A stretch of 64,000 nucleotides of DNA, from NCBI GenBank assembly GCA_943914465.1, contig CALUCD010000008.1, positions 56,402 through 120,401 on the forward strand, written 5' to 3'. Numbering within the stretch: the stretch's first letter is position 1; each line of letters opens with the position of its first letter. The position numbers and the translations under genes are program-made. Shown here piece by piece: positions 41,426 through 50,919 of the stretch. The DNA comes from an uncultured Corynebacterium sp. (GTDB lineage Bacteria; Actinomycetota; Actinomycetes; Mycobacteriales; Mycobacteriaceae). The notes below the pieces were generated by a model. It saw nothing but the letters and a program-made list of their open reading frames with translations. It was not told the origin of the DNA and made no database searches.

Positions 41426-41431
41426 ATATTA
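41426..41431 (-). promoter_or_regulatory. Candidate -10 of odhI
   Basis: TAATAT on the minus strand, about 40 bases upstream of the odhI ATG, in the 160-base secA2-odhI gap. Confidence 0.4.
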
Positions 41432-41546
41432 CCGGCTCAAACTCGTGGTGGGAGGTTTTGTTAGCCAGCCACGAAATATGTCCAGCTCCTACATACCGTC
41501 TCAGTATGTTTCAATACGTCGACGGCGTCATCACACATACCGGAAG

Positions 41547-43838
41547 TCACCGGAAGATGTTCCCGATCCCAGAGACTATTGAATTTCCCGAGCTTGCAAG
41601 AGGATTATCTGAAACCATGTATGTCCAGGTGGAGCTTGGGCGCTTCCACCCTGCCTTCGAGAGATGGGCGCCTTGCTCATCGATCTCAACTGTGGAGAAG
41701 GTTTCTACTGCTTTATCTACTGCTCGCTTCGCAAGGTCCTTGAATTCACGCACGGCGATCCGGTGAAACTCATCGATCGGCGTCTCGCGAGCAATCGCGC
41801 GCAGGTGGATGGATTCTCGCACATCGTCCATCAAAGCCAGGTGCTCTGACCATTCATTGTCCAAGTGAAACAGCATAATGTCGCGAGCTGCCTGCTCCCG
41901 CACATCTGATGGCAAATATGAAAGCTCGTGCACCCGTTGAGGGGCACGCTCGGACAGCTCGCGCCAAGCGATGTCGGTATCGAGCAAGCTGGCCCGCCTT
42001 TCATCCACGATCTCCCGGTGATCCGCGAGCAGTTTGTTGTACTTCCACGTCTGTGAGTGGATCTCCAACAACTGCCCCTCCGTCACACGCTGGCAGTGCT
42101 CCACAAACTCTTGCACTCGATGCGAGTCAATTCTGCCGTCTTCTGCAGGCCGCACGGTGACCCGCTCCTCTCCCCCGCCGATCTTGACAATGTCATCATC
42201 AAGTGAGACGAAGAACACGCTCAAACCAGGGTCGCCCTGGCGCCCCGCACGACCGCGCAACTGGTTATCCAACCGAGCGGTGCGGTGACGCGCGGTGCCG
42301 ATCACCGCCAAACCTCCAAGGCGTGCGACTTCGTCATGATCTGCCTCATCAGCACCACCAAGCCGAATATCGGTACCGCGCCCGGCCATCTGCGTGGACA
42401 CAGTTACTCGCCCTGTGTCACCGGCCTCAGCGATGATACGGGCCTCCTCCTCGTCATTTTTCGCGTTCAACACGTTCACCGCGATCCCGCGGGCTTCGAG
42501 CGCGGACGCCAGTGCTTCAGACTCTGCAACATCTTGTGTGCCGACGAGAACAGGCTGACCAGTCGAGTTAATATGCGCGATCTCCTCAACAATCGCCGCG
42601 TTCTTCTCATCCTGGGTGGCGTAGATCCGATCCGCCTCGTCGAAACGCTGCAGCTCGTTAGCTCGGTCGATGACAGACACATGCAACCCGTAGAAGGTGC
42701 GCAGCTGATCGGTCGCCTCGACCGCAGTGCCGGTCATTCCACATACCACCGGGTAGCGTCGCATCAACGCCTGAAGCGTGATGGAATCTAGGATTCGCCC
42801 ACCCTCAGAAACATCAAGGCCTTCCTTCGCCTCCACGGCTGCCTGCAAACCGTCCGGCCAGCGTTGGAGTTCCGCGACTCGGCCGCGCGAGGCATCTACG
42901 AGTGCGACTTTTCCATCGTTGACGATGTAGTGAACATCGCGAACCAACAGCGCTTTGGCGTGCAACGCGAGATTCACCCGCACCAGTGTGGAGCCAATGT
43001 GGTTGCTGGAGTAGAGCGAATCAATACCGAGCAGACGCTCGACTTTCGCGGCTCCATCCTCGGTGAGAAAAACGTTTCGGCCTTCACCGTCAACGGTGTA
43101 ATCTTTCCCCTCCTGCAGCTGCCCGACCGCTGCCGTGATTTGCCCGGTCGCCTGCTGTGACCCCTCGGAGCCGGCCAGCACAAGCGGAACCAACGCCTCA
43201 TCTACAAGCACGCTGTCGGCTTCATCCACCAGTGCGACATCTGCTGGGACCTGGACGGCCTGGCAACGGTGGGTAATTTGATTGTCCCGCAAATGGTCAA
43301 AGCCGATTTCTGTCACCGGGGCGTAGACCACATCGCAGCGGTAGGCCACAACTCGTTCCTTGCGCCCGGACGCCTCGGTGACAGCAGAGACGGTGAGGCC
43401 GAAGAACTCCACCAGCGGGCGCATCCACTCAGCGTCGCGGTGTGCGAGATAGTTGTTCACCGTGATCACGTGCACCCGTTTGCCAGTGAGTGCGTAGCCG
43501 GTCGCAGCCATCGCACCAACCAGTGTCTTGCCCTCACCGGTGGCCATCTGAATGACGTCACCTTCCAGCAAACGCAGCACCGCCTGGTTTTGAACGTTGA
43601 ACGGGGTCATACCAAGCATGCGGTGAGACGCGACGGAGAGGCCAGCAAGAAAGCGGGGCTTGTCTTCGATAGCTCCGTCGACGACGGTGGACCGAACCTC
43701 GGCCGCAAGTGTTGCATTGTCGAGCTGCTCCACCAGTGGAATAAGCTCGTGCGCCTGCGCGACGATACTCCGAGACTTTTTATCGTTGCGCTCGGTACTG
43801 GAACCCATGGCTTTCCAAAACCAGTCGAATGCTCCCAT
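41547..43838 (-). CDS. secA2: Accessory Sec system translocase ATPase SecA2
   Basis: A 763-residue ATPase related to SecA and shorter than SecA1 (about 850-950 residues in this group). Walker A is MATGEGKT, DEAD is in VDEADSVLVDEA, the second motor domain has VSTQMAGRGTDIRLGG and GRAGRQGDPG. The C-terminal SecB-binding zinc finger is missing, as in all SecA2 proteins. In mycobacteria SecA2 exports a subset of proteins, some without signal peptide. AGGAAGG precedes the ATG. It is divergent from the hydrolase fusion gene and lies upstream of odhI. Confidence 0.92.
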   Translation of the reverse strand: MGAFDWFWKAMGSSTERNDKKSRSIVAQAHELIPLVEQLDNATLAAEVRSTVVDGAIEDKPRFLAGLSVASHRMLGMTPFNVQNQAVLRLLEGDVIQMATGEGKTLVGAMAATGYALTGKRVHVITVNNYLAHRDAEWMRPLVEFFGLTVSAVTEASGRKERVVAYRCDVVYAPVTEIGFDHLRDNQITHRCQAVQVPADVALVDEADSVLVDEALVPLVLAGSEGSQQATGQITAAVGQLQEGKDYTVDGEGRNVFLTEDGAAKVERLLGIDSLYSSNHIGSTLVRVNLALHAKALLVRDVHYIVNDGKVALVDASRGRVAELQRWPDGLQAAVEAKEGLDVSEGGRILDSITLQALMRRYPVVCGMTGTAVEATDQLRTFYGLHVSVIDRANELQRFDEADRIYATQDEKNAAIVEEIAHINSTGQPVLVGTQDVAESEALASALEARGIAVNVLNAKNDEEEARIIAEAGDTGRVTVSTQMAGRGTDIRLGGADEADHDEVARLGGLAVIGTARHRTARLDNQLRGRAGRQGDPGLSVFFVSLDDDIVKIGGGEERVTVRPAEDGRIDSHRVQEFVEHCQRVTEGQLLEIHSQTWKYNKLLADHREIVDERRASLLDTDIAWRELSERAPQRVHELSYLPSDVREQAARDIMLFHLDNEWSEHLALMDDVRESIHLRAIARETPIDEFHRIAVREFKDLAKRAVDKAVETFSTVEIDEQGAHLSKAGWKRPSSTWTYMVSDNPLASSGNSIVSGIGNIFR

Positions 43839-44010
43839 GTGGCGGGTCCTTCCTCATCGCGGATGTCTTCGCTTCCGTCGCTCAATGGTAGGTCGAGCAC
43901 CTCGGGCGCTGGAAACGTGCTTTACTTTGTTATTGCATTACGCCCTGAGATTGTCACGCACCCCGGGGGTGGACTCGCGCTTCCACACCGCTACAAGGAG
44001 ACCTGTTGTC

Positions 44011-45249
44011 ATGCTGTCGTTGAACCTGAAAGTGCCGTCATCGACCGGAGCCATGATGGCGGCCACACTCGATCGGCCTGATGCCCCCGCGCGGGCCTAC
44101 GCTATCTTCGCGCACTGCTTTGCCGGGTCGCGCCACACGCCTGGCGCTTCCCGAATTTCCAAGCGGCTTACTGAGCACGGGATAGCGACGTTGCGTTTCG
44201 ACTTTCCGGGTCTTGGGCAGTCGGAAGGCAACTTCGCGGAGACCAGCTTTTCCCAGAATGCCGACGATATTGTGGCGGTCGCGTTGTGGATGCAAGAGCA
44301 TTTCACCGCTCCCCAACTGTTGATGGGCCATTCATTAGGCGGAGCGGCGACCCTCAAGGCGGCGACGCATCCCGACCTCAAAAAGATGGTCAAGGCCGTG
44401 GCAACTGTCGGTGCTCCCTTCGACCCGGCCCACTCTGTGCTGCACTATGCCGATAAGATCGGTGACGCGGATTCAAATGGCTCAGTGCCGGTCGTGCTCG
44501 GCGGTCGCGAGCTGGTGATTTCGCGCGAGTTTCTGGTTGATTTGGCAGAAACAAACCCCGAAACCTACCTCCCCACACTCCGAAAGCCGTTGTTATTGCT
44601 GCACTCCCCAATCGACGGCACGGTGGGGATAGACAACGCACAAACTATCTTCCGGCTCGTGCGCTACCCAAAGTCGCTCATGAGCCTCGACAACACCGAC
44701 CACTTGCTCACCCGTCAGGGCGCAGCTCAACGTGCGGCAGACATCATCGGCGCCTGGGCTCAGCAACATATCACGGCGGAGTTCGTCCCTGAGGACACCA
44801 CTGATACCAACGCAATCTCATATACTGCGCGCGGCACGAAGTACGGCGATGTAGTGCGCACCTCTGGCCGCGCGATCACCACCGACCGCGCAAAAAATTC
44901 CGGTGGCAAAGGCCAGGGTGTTACCTCCACGGGCTTGTACATGTCCGCGCTCGCTGTCTCCGCGTCGCAGGCAATCCGGGAGGCTGCCAAGGGCATGCCG
45001 CTTGACGACGTCCGCGTGGAGGTTACCCACCACGCTCCCGATTCGTTCACACGCGAAATCACGCTATATGGTCAGTTGAGCGACCAGCAGGCGGAAATGC
45101 TGCGCCAGGCAGGTGCTGCCTCCACAGTCGATGGGTACGTGGCCGCCAACGCCATCGCTACCACCGTCCGCACTGCCAGCGTTGCGTCACGGCGTGCCGC
45201 CAATCAAGAAGCCGGCAAGGCGCACATCAACCGCTCTTCACGCCGGTGA
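44011..45249 (+). CDS. Alpha/beta hydrolase-OsmC fusion protein lacking OsmC cysteines
   Basis: A 412-residue fusion. Residues 1-255 are an alpha/beta hydrolase with the nucleophile motif GHSLGGAA, an acid in HSPIDGTVG and His in DNTDHLL. The rest is an OsmC domain. In known hydrolase-OsmC fusions the peroxidatic cysteine lies in ALGAC-type sequence and a second one in a CPVH-type motif. Here these positions read ALAVSAS and AASTVD, so both cysteines are replaced. Peroxidase activity is therefore unlikely. AAGGAG lies ten bases before the ATG. It is divergent from secA2 and about 100 bases upstream of tRNA-Pro. Confidence 0.82.
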   Translation: MLSLNLKVPSSTGAMMAATLDRPDAPARAYAIFAHCFAGSRHTPGASRISKRLTEHGIATLRFDFPGLGQSEGNFAETSFSQNADDIVAVALWMQEHFTAPQLLMGHSLGGAATLKAATHPDLKKMVKAVATVGAPFDPAHSVLHYADKIGDADSNGSVPVVLGGRELVISREFLVDLAETNPETYLPTLRKPLLLLHSPIDGTVGIDNAQTIFRLVRYPKSLMSLDNTDHLLTRQGAAQRAADIIGAWAQQHITAEFVPEDTTDTNAISYTARGTKYGDVVRTSGRAITTDRAKNSGGKGQGVTSTGLYMSALAVSASQAIREAAKGMPLDDVRVEVTHHAPDSFTREITLYGQLSDQQAEMLRQAGAASTVDGYVAANAIATTVRTASVASRRAANQEAGKAHINRSSRR

Positions 45250-45322
45250 CGAATGTGGGGGCACTGGAAGAGTTTGACCTGCCCATTTCATCGTTTCGCT
45301 GGTGTTGCGGTAGTCTATGCCC

Positions 45323-45343
45323 GTTGCTGCGTGAGCGAGCAAC
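45323..45343 (+). other. Hairpin with GNRA-type tetraloop abutting tRNA-Pro
   Basis: GTTGCTGC, GTGA loop, then GC, a bulged G and AGCAAC can form an eight-pair stem. It ends two bases before the tRNA 5' end. It may be a leader structure for 5' processing. A possible -10, TAGTCT, is at 45311-45316. Confidence 0.5.
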
Positions 45344-45345
45344 AC

Positions 45346-45419
45346 CGGGCTGTGGCGCAGTTTGGTAGCGCACCACACTGGGGGTGTGGGGGTCGCAGGT
45401 TCAAATCCTGTCAGTCCGA
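45346..45419 (+). tRNA. tRNA-Pro (anticodon GGG)
   Basis: The cloverleaf can be drawn by hand. The acceptor stem pairs CGGGCTG with CAGTCCG (one G-U), A is the discriminator, and the D-arm is GCGC-loop-GCGC. The anticodon stem CCACA/TGTGG encloses a CTGGGGG loop with anticodon GGG, and the T-arm contains GGTTCAAATCC. It reads CCC and CCU codons. CCA is not encoded and must be added after transcription. No T-rich terminator is visible just downstream. Confidence 0.95.
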
Positions 45420-45522
45420 CAACAACTGCAGAGGGTTTCGAACTTCTGATTGACACCTTGTCGAAGAAACTCAAAACGCGTCATCCAGAGGGCGAGGCGG
45501 GTGAGGTTCTACACATCAACTC

Positions 45523-46716
45523 TCATGCCGCGAACTTCTTTGCCGGCTTGAGGACGACCTTGATGCAGCCGTCCTGCTTCTTCTGGAATTTCTCGTACAT
45601 GGCGGGGGCGTCGTCGAGCGGCGCAGTGTGGGTTTTCAGGTCGAGTACGCCGAGGGGGTCAGACGGGTCGTCGACCAGCGGGAGGATGTCATCCGTCCAG
45701 TGGCGTACGTTGCACTGGCCCATCCGCATCTGCACCTGCTTGTCGAACAGCGTCATCATCGGCATAGGGTCCTTCATCCCGCCGTAGACGCCACTTAGCG
45801 AGATGGTTCCACCGCGTCGCACGGCATCAATGGCGGTGTAGAGCGCACTGAGGCGGTCCACACCCGCCTTTTCCACGGCAACGCGGCCGAGCGCAGGCGG
45901 CAGCAGGCCAGCAATAGCCTGTGCGGCGCCGGCAACGGGAGAGCCGTGGGCTTCCATGCCGACGGCGTCGACGACGGAGTCGGGCCCGCGGCCGTCGCTG
46001 AGCTCGCGAAGCTTGTCGACGACCCCCTCGCCGCCCTCAATGACCTCGATGCCGTGCCGGGATGCCATGGCGCGCCGCTCCGCGACGGGGTCGACCCCAA
46101 TGACACGGTAGCCGAAGTGGGCCCCGATACGGGCGGACATCTGCCCGATCGGACCGAGCCCGAGCACCGCGAGGGTGCCACCCTCAGGGACGCCTGCGTA
46201 TTGAACGGCCTGCCAGGCGGTAGGCAGAACGTCGGAAAGGAAAAGGTAGCGCTCATCCTCGCCGACGTTGGGGACCTTGATGGGGCCGTAGTCGGCGTGT
46301 GGGACGCGCAGGTACTCGGCCTGGCCGCCGGGCAGCGAGCCGTAGAGGCGCGAGTAACCGAACAGGGTGGCTCCGCTGCCGTACTCGCGAACTTGCGTGG
46401 TCTCGCACTGAGACTGAAGGCCGCGCTGACACATGTAGCAGTGCCCGCAGGAGACGTTGAACGGAACAACGACGCGGTCGCCGGGCTTGAGGTTGGTGAC
46501 AGCGGAGCCCACCTCCTCGACGATGCCCATCGGCTCGTGCCCGATCACGTCGCCCTTGTCCATGAAGGGCCCGAGAACCTCGTAGAGGTGGAGGTCGGAG
46601 CCGCAGATGGCGGTGGAGGTGATGCGGATGATCGCGTCGGTGGGTTCAATGATCGTGGGGTCGGGGACTTCCTCGACGGACACGGTGCGTTTGGCTTGCC
46701 AGGTCAGTGCTTTCAT
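45523..46716 (-). CDS. Zinc-dependent alcohol dehydrogenase
   Basis: A 397-residue medium-chain dehydrogenase. The catalytic zinc site is AICGSDLH, GHEP and a later acidic residue; the structural zinc motif is CGHCYMCQRGLQSQC. The cofactor fold is VLGLGPIGQMSA. The sequence resembles glutathione-independent formaldehyde dehydrogenase/alcohol dehydrogenases, but the substrate is uncertain. GAAAGG lies six bases before the ATG. Third codon positions are almost all G or C, more than in neighbouring genes, which may point to transfer from a higher-GC actinobacterium or to high expression. It ends about 100 bases after tRNA-Pro. Confidence 0.85.
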   Translation of the reverse strand: MKALTWQAKRTVSVEEVPDPTIIEPTDAIIRITSTAICGSDLHLYEVLGPFMDKGDVIGHEPMGIVEEVGSAVTNLKPGDRVVVPFNVSCGHCYMCQRGLQSQCETTQVREYGSGATLFGYSRLYGSLPGGQAEYLRVPHADYGPIKVPNVGEDERYLFLSDVLPTAWQAVQYAGVPEGGTLAVLGLGPIGQMSARIGAHFGYRVIGVDPVAERRAMASRHGIEVIEGGEGVVDKLRELSDGRGPDSVVDAVGMEAHGSPVAGAAQAIAGLLPPALGRVAVEKAGVDRLSALYTAIDAVRRGGTISLSGVYGGMKDPMPMMTLFDKQVQMRMGQCNVRHWTDDILPLVDDPSDPLGVLDLKTHTAPLDDAPAMYEKFQKKQDGCIKVVLKPAKKFAA

Positions 46717-46807
46717 GAGAAGCCTTTCATTCGCTAGGGTGCGCCCGAGTGTAATCCCGACTGGATCGGGCGCGCCACGTAGTCAGGCGCCGTGTAGTCT
46801 TCGCTAC

Positions 46808-46841
46808 ATAAAAAGCGACTATGTGTCGGGGCGCAGTCGCT
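46808..46841 (-). terminator. Intrinsic terminator downstream of the esterase lipoprotein gene
   Basis: On the minus strand AGCGACT, 14 bases and AGTCGCT form a perfect seven-base stem followed by TTTTATG. It lies between the lipoprotein and the alcohol dehydrogenase gene, so they are probably separate transcripts. Confidence 0.6.
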
Positions 46842-46874
46842 CGCATCCCCTCGGTGCTGCCGCGGGGATCCGCA

Positions 46875-47843
46875 CTAGGGAAGCTTCTGATACGGCACGC
46901 CGAAAAACTCGAGTTGGCGGCGGGTGGCAAATCCCTCCGTGGTCGTTCCAGATTTATCCATCTGCCCGCCTGGCCACACGTGGGGCCCGCCTGCAATGCG
47001 GTAGTGCGAAAGTCCCGCGTCACAATCAATCCACTGCTGCTCAATCACGCTCGGAGATAGACGATTCTCTTCCGGGTGCGGGCGGCAGCGGTTGCGCTCA
47101 GCAGCCTCAGCGATCATCTCCTCCGTCGAGTCGTAGACCGTGCCATGACGCTCGCCACCCGCATAATTAATCACCGGGTCTGCAGTGCCGTGAAAATCGA
47201 TGTGCTTAATAGGAATCGCCGAGCATCCCTCAGACACGCGCTGGTAGAAGGCAGCAGAGACCGTCGCTACCGCCGTGAAATCCTGGGGCCGCTGGCAACC
47301 CACATATGCAGCAAATCCGCCGCCGTTCGACAACCCACTTGCAAAAACTCGAGCGGTGTCAACCGAGAACTCGTTAACCAACTGCTCGCGAACCGCATCA
47401 ACGAATGCGAGATCTTGCTCACCCGTTGTCTTTGCATACGGCGCGGGCGCCCATGCCTTCTCATGGCCCTGCATATACACGACGAGTGCGTCTGCCTTGT
47501 CCAGCCCGGAATAGCGCTGAATCGATGCGGCGTCCTCGGCATAGCCGTGGAAGACCAGTATGACGGGCAGTTTCTGGCGCTGGCGAGCTCCCTCGGGCAG
47601 CGACAAAATATAATCCCTACGCAGGCCGTCGACATCGATACTGCGCTGCTCAACGGCGGCTGGACTCAACGGCACCACCTCGGTGACTGCGTCCTCTGCG
47701 CCCTGCGCCGGGCCCGGCTGGGCGCTCGGTGCAGTAGCAGTAGTAAAGACCTCGGCAGCTTGATCAACTTTCGCGCCGTCTCCGCATCCCCCGAGAGCGA
47801 GCACAAGAACCACCACCGCACCGCGCGGCCCCATTACTCTCAT
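46875..47843 (-). CDS. PHB-depolymerase-family esterase lipoprotein (LpqC-like)
   Basis: A 322-residue secreted lipoprotein. MRVMGPRGAVVVLVLALGGC gives a type II signal peptide with Cys20 as lipid anchor. The alpha/beta hydrolase domain has nucleophile GLSNGGG, acid in HGTADPVINY and His in GGPHVWPGG. This family includes feruloyl esterases and polyhydroxybutyrate depolymerases, so the natural ester is unknown. The start is the ATG at 47843, preceded by GGAG at nine bases. An open frame to 48011 overlaps the divergent gene and is unlikely. It is divergent from a methyltransferase. Confidence 0.87.
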   Translation of the reverse strand: MRVMGPRGAVVVLVLALGGCGDGAKVDQAAEVFTTATAPSAQPGPAQGAEDAVTEVVPLSPAAVEQRSIDVDGLRRDYILSLPEGARQRQKLPVILVFHGYAEDAASIQRYSGLDKADALVVYMQGHEKAWAPAPYAKTTGEQDLAFVDAVREQLVNEFSVDTARVFASGLSNGGGFAAYVGCQRPQDFTAVATVSAAFYQRVSEGCSAIPIKHIDFHGTADPVINYAGGERHGTVYDSTEEMIAEAAERNRCRPHPEENRLSPSVIEQQWIDCDAGLSHYRIAGGPHVWPGGQMDKSGTTTEGFATRRQLEFFGVPYQKLP

Positions 47844-47931
47844 GCTTGTTTGCTCCGTGTCACGACTAGGTAGGTTAATCCAACACCCCGCGCCGCGGAA
47901 AGCGAGTTTTGAACCTGTACATTTTCGGAAT

Positions 47932-48741
47932 ATGTTTTCCCACTCGGTACCACGCAACTTCAAACCGAGCGCTAAAGATGCCCCCGATTTCAAAGCAGCC
48001 GCAGCACGCATACAGGCGGCGGGAGCGTTTTCTTCGGGCGCGGCTGCCTACGACGCGACGCGCCCGTCTTACCCCCCACGCGTCGCCGAACTGCTCGCAT
48101 CTGCACGCAGCATCGTTGACATCGGGGCCGGCACCGGAAAGCTCACGCAACTTCTCCAGATCCCCGGCCGCGAGCTATTCGCCATAGATCCGTCGGCCGA
48201 CATGCTGCGTATCCTGCGTGCAAAGCTACCCCAGGTTCATCTCTGGCAGGCATCAGCCGAAGCGACGGGGCTTCGAGATGCATCCGTTGATGCTGCGGTC
48301 TGCGCCCAGACCTGGCACTGGGTGGATGGTGAAGCTGCAAGCTGCGAAGCACACCGGGTAGTGAAACCGAACGGCCGCCTCCTGCTGTGCTGGAATACCC
48401 TCGACGTGACCCACCCGTGGGTGCTGCGCTACTCTCGTATCAGCCACTCGGGCGACGTCCATCGTCAAGGCTTCTACCCGACTGTTGCAACTTCGTGGCG
48501 GCTGGTTGATGAAGCGCGAACGACCTGGGTGCAACCGGTCACTCCCGCGAACCTGATCGCCCTAGCCAAGACCCGCTCCTACTGGCTGCGCGCCACCGAA
48601 AGCACACGGCGAAAGATGGAAGCAAATCTTCACTGGTATTTCTACGAGCGCCTCGGTTTCGCCGCAGATCAACTGTTGCCTCTTCCCTATCGCACCGACG
48701 CGTTTGTCTATGCGCGTGAGGCGGCCCCAACCGCCTGCTAG
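47932..48741 (+). CDS. Class I SAM-dependent methyltransferase
   Basis: A 269-residue methyltransferase of the type-11 group. SAM motif I is IVDIGAGTGKLT, the acidic motif II is LFAIDPS, and motif IV is DAAVCAQTWHWVD. The C-terminus RLGFAADQLLPLPYRTDAFVYAR is typical of a group often annotated only as methyltransferase. The substrate is unknown. The ATG at 47932 is chosen because the frame to 47842 overlaps the divergent lipoprotein gene. TACATT eight bases before the start could be a leaderless -10. It converges on der. Confidence 0.8.
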   Translation: MFSHSVPRNFKPSAKDAPDFKAAAARIQAAGAFSSGAAAYDATRPSYPPRVAELLASARSIVDIGAGTGKLTQLLQIPGRELFAIDPSADMLRILRAKLPQVHLWQASAEATGLRDASVDAAVCAQTWHWVDGEAASCEAHRVVKPNGRLLLCWNTLDVTHPWVLRYSRISHSGDVHRQGFYPTVATSWRLVDEARTTWVQPVTPANLIALAKTRSYWLRATESTRRKMEANLHWYFYERLGFAADQLLPLPYRTDAFVYAREAAPTAC

Positions 48742-48757
48742 TGCAGCCCGAAGAAGT

Positions 48758-50215
48758 TCACTTACGGCGCCGGGGGTTTCGCTCGCGCACCCGGACCGCG
48801 ATACGTATCGGCGTGCCGTGGAATCCAAACTGCTCTCGGAACTTGCGTTCGAGGTACCGACGGTATCCAGCGTCCAAAAAACCCGTAGTAAACAGGACGA
48901 TGGTCGGCGGTCGCGTCGTCGCCATCGTGGCGAACAGCAGCTTTGGCAACCGGTTATTCTTCATCGGTGGCGGGTTGGCTGCAATTGCGTCGCGAAGCCA
49001 ACTGTTGAGCTGACCAGTAGAGATCCGCTTGTCCCAGTTATCAAGTGCTTGCCGCATCGCAGGTTCAAGTTTGTGCAGCCCTCGTCCGGTTTCAGCTGAC
49101 ACAGTGAGTTTCGTAACCCAGTTGAGGTGACCGATCGTCTCGTCGAATTCACGGTCAAAGTAGTATCGCCGGTCCTCATCCATGAGGTCCCACTTGTTCA
49201 GACAAATGACCAGCGCTTTGCCAGCATCGAGCACCATCGAGATCACGCGCTGGTCCTGCTCTGAAACCTCTTGGGAGGCGTCAATGACCACCACGCAAAC
49301 CTCAGCTGCGTCGATCGTTCCTCGCGTACGCAATGACGCGTAATACTCGTGGCCTTGTACTTTATTGACCTTCTTTCGAAGGCCGGCGGTGTCAATGAAT
49401 GTCCACACTTGCTCGTCGAGCTGAATCAGCTCATCGACCGGGTCGACGGTGGTCCCAGCCACATTGTCCACTACCGAGCGATCAGAACGCGACAGTTTGT
49501 TCAGGATGCTCGATTTGCCCACGTTCGGTCGCCCAACCAACGCGACACGGCGCGGCCCTTCGACGGTCGAATGCGCGGCCCGCGGTACCTCGGGGAACTG
49601 GCGCAGGATTTCGTCGAGTACGTCTGCACCACCACGGCCGTGAAGCGCCGACACTGGCCATGGGTCGGATAAACCTAGGCCATAAAACTCGGCCACGTCA
49701 CCCCACTGCGATTCTGATTCGAACTTATTCGCCACGACGAGCACCGGCACATCGGAGCGCTGCAGGTTGCGCGCCATCGCCGCATCACTTTCCGTAATGC
49801 CTGTCTTTGCGTCGACAACAAACACGATGACGTCGGCAGTCGCCATCGCAGCTTCCGACTGCCTCGCGATGGCCGCGTGCACACCTTTCGCATCCGGGTC
49901 CCAGCCGCCTGTATCCTGCACCCAGAACCTTCGGCCACCCCAGTCTGCGAGATAACTCACTCGGTCGCGTGTGACCCCAGGATGGTCCTCCACGACGGCC
50001 GCACGCCGACCAAGAAAACGGTTGACCAGGGTGGACTTCCCAACATTCGGGCGCCCAACGATGGCCACCGTCGGCAACGCCTCCTCTTCGATATCGGGCT
50101 CTATATCGGGCGAGGAAAAACCGTACTCGTGCTCGAGCTCCTCCCAGTCCTCGAACTCGTCCTCGTCAAAACCGATCTGCACGAATTCAGTCTCGTCCGC
50201 TTGCTCATCGCTCAC
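48758..50215 (-). CDS. der: Ribosome-associated GTPase Der (EngA)
   Basis: A 485-residue protein with two tandem GTPase domains and a C-terminal KH-like domain. Each P-loop reads GRPNVGKS, one at about residue 53 and the other near 230. NKFE and NKWD are the G4 motifs. Der is essential for maturation of the 50S subunit. The first 45 residues are acidic, a common actinobacterial extension. AAGGAG lies seven bases before the GTG start, which overlaps the cmk stop. In M. tuberculosis the same cmk-engA pair occurs. Confidence 0.95.
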   Translation of the reverse strand: MSDEQADETEFVQIGFDEDEFEDWEELEHEYGFSSPDIEPDIEEEALPTVAIVGRPNVGKSTLVNRFLGRRAAVVEDHPGVTRDRVSYLADWGGRRFWVQDTGGWDPDAKGVHAAIARQSEAAMATADVIVFVVDAKTGITESDAAMARNLQRSDVPVLVVANKFESESQWGDVAEFYGLGLSDPWPVSALHGRGGADVLDEILRQFPEVPRAAHSTVEGPRRVALVGRPNVGKSSILNKLSRSDRSVVDNVAGTTVDPVDELIQLDEQVWTFIDTAGLRKKVNKVQGHEYYASLRTRGTIDAAEVCVVVIDASQEVSEQDQRVISMVLDAGKALVICLNKWDLMDEDRRYYFDREFDETIGHLNWVTKLTVSAETGRGLHKLEPAMRQALDNWDKRISTGQLNSWLRDAIAANPPPMKNNRLPKLLFATMATTRPPTIVLFTTGFLDAGYRRYLERKFREQFGFHGTPIRIAVRVRERNPRRRK

Positions 50216-50919
50216 TGCGCACTCCTTTCGATGACACGGATCAGCTCGTCGAGGACCTCTTCCCGAGTCATCCCCGAGGTATCAATAATCTCGGCGTCCT
50301 CAGCAGGGCGCAGCGGGCTGACCTCGCGTGATGAATCCAGCGCGTCACGGCGCTGGACGTCAGCAAGAACGGTGTTGAAGTCCGTTGCTCTTCCCGCGGC
50401 TTTATCCTGCTCGTAGCGGCGTTGCGCACGAACCTGAGCGGACGCGGTCATGAACGCTTTCGCAGGAGCGTCGACAAGCACAACTGTTCCAATATCGCGT
50501 CCCTCCACAACAGCTCGGTGGGCACGACGGGCCAACTCCCGCTGTAGCTCCACCAAATTCTCACGAACTTGCGGAATCGCCGAAACAGCCGAAACGTTTG
50601 CAGTCACCTCAGGTCCACGGATCTCTGTGGAGACGTCCTCACCCGCAAGCAATACCTGGGCGGAATCCGGATCATCGGATACGCTCAGCGGCAGTGACGC
50701 CGTGACGTCAATAACAGCCGGGGTGTCCGCGGGATCAACGCCGGCCCGCAAGACCGCAAGCGTCGCTACCCGGTACATGGCGCCAGTGTCGATGTACTTT
50801 GCGCCCAGACGCTTCGCCAACTCACGGCACGTCGTTGATTTCCCCGTCCCTGACGGGCCATCTACAGCAAGTATCAAACCGTCATCGGGCATATTTGCAA
50901 GCAACGAGAGCTGCTCCAT
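50212..50919 (-). CDS. cmk: Cytidylate kinase
   Basis: A 235-residue CMP/dCMP kinase. The P-loop is [11 protein letters not shown], and [21 protein letters not shown] carries the substrate-binding GRDIGT motif. The C-terminal helix holds the family's RDxxDSxRExxPL sequence ([13 protein letters not shown]). It recycles CMP and dCMP from RNA and lipid turnover. I choose the ATG at 50919 with GGTGGAG five bases upstream; a GTG three bases earlier is also possible. It overlaps rluB and der, so the three are coupled. Confidence 0.94.
   Translation of the reverse strand: MEQLSLLANMPDDGLILAVDGPSGTGKSTTCRELAKRLGAKYIDTGAMYRVATLAVLRAGVDPADTPAVIDVTASLPLSVSDDPDSAQVLLAGEDVSTEIRGPEVTANVSAVSAIPQVRENLVELQRELARRAHRAVVEGRDIGTVVLVDAPAKAFMTASAQVRAQRRYEQDKAAGRATDFNTVLADVQRRDALDSSREVSPLRPAEDAEIIDTSGMTREEVLDELIRVIERSAQ

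Noticed and set aside
41401..41766. Plus-strand open frame of 121 codons starting with ATG between odhI and secA2
   Set aside because: It runs antisense through the 3' end of secA2, has no family-like motifs, and its start region is better explained as the odhI promoter on the minus strand.
43269..44081. Plus-strand open frame of 270 codons before the hydrolase gene
   Set aside because: Mostly antisense to the secA2 N-terminal region, which has clear ATPase motifs.
45946..46737. Plus-strand open frame of 263 codons
   Set aside because: Antisense to the zinc alcohol dehydrogenase. It is open only because of the extreme third-position GC of that gene.
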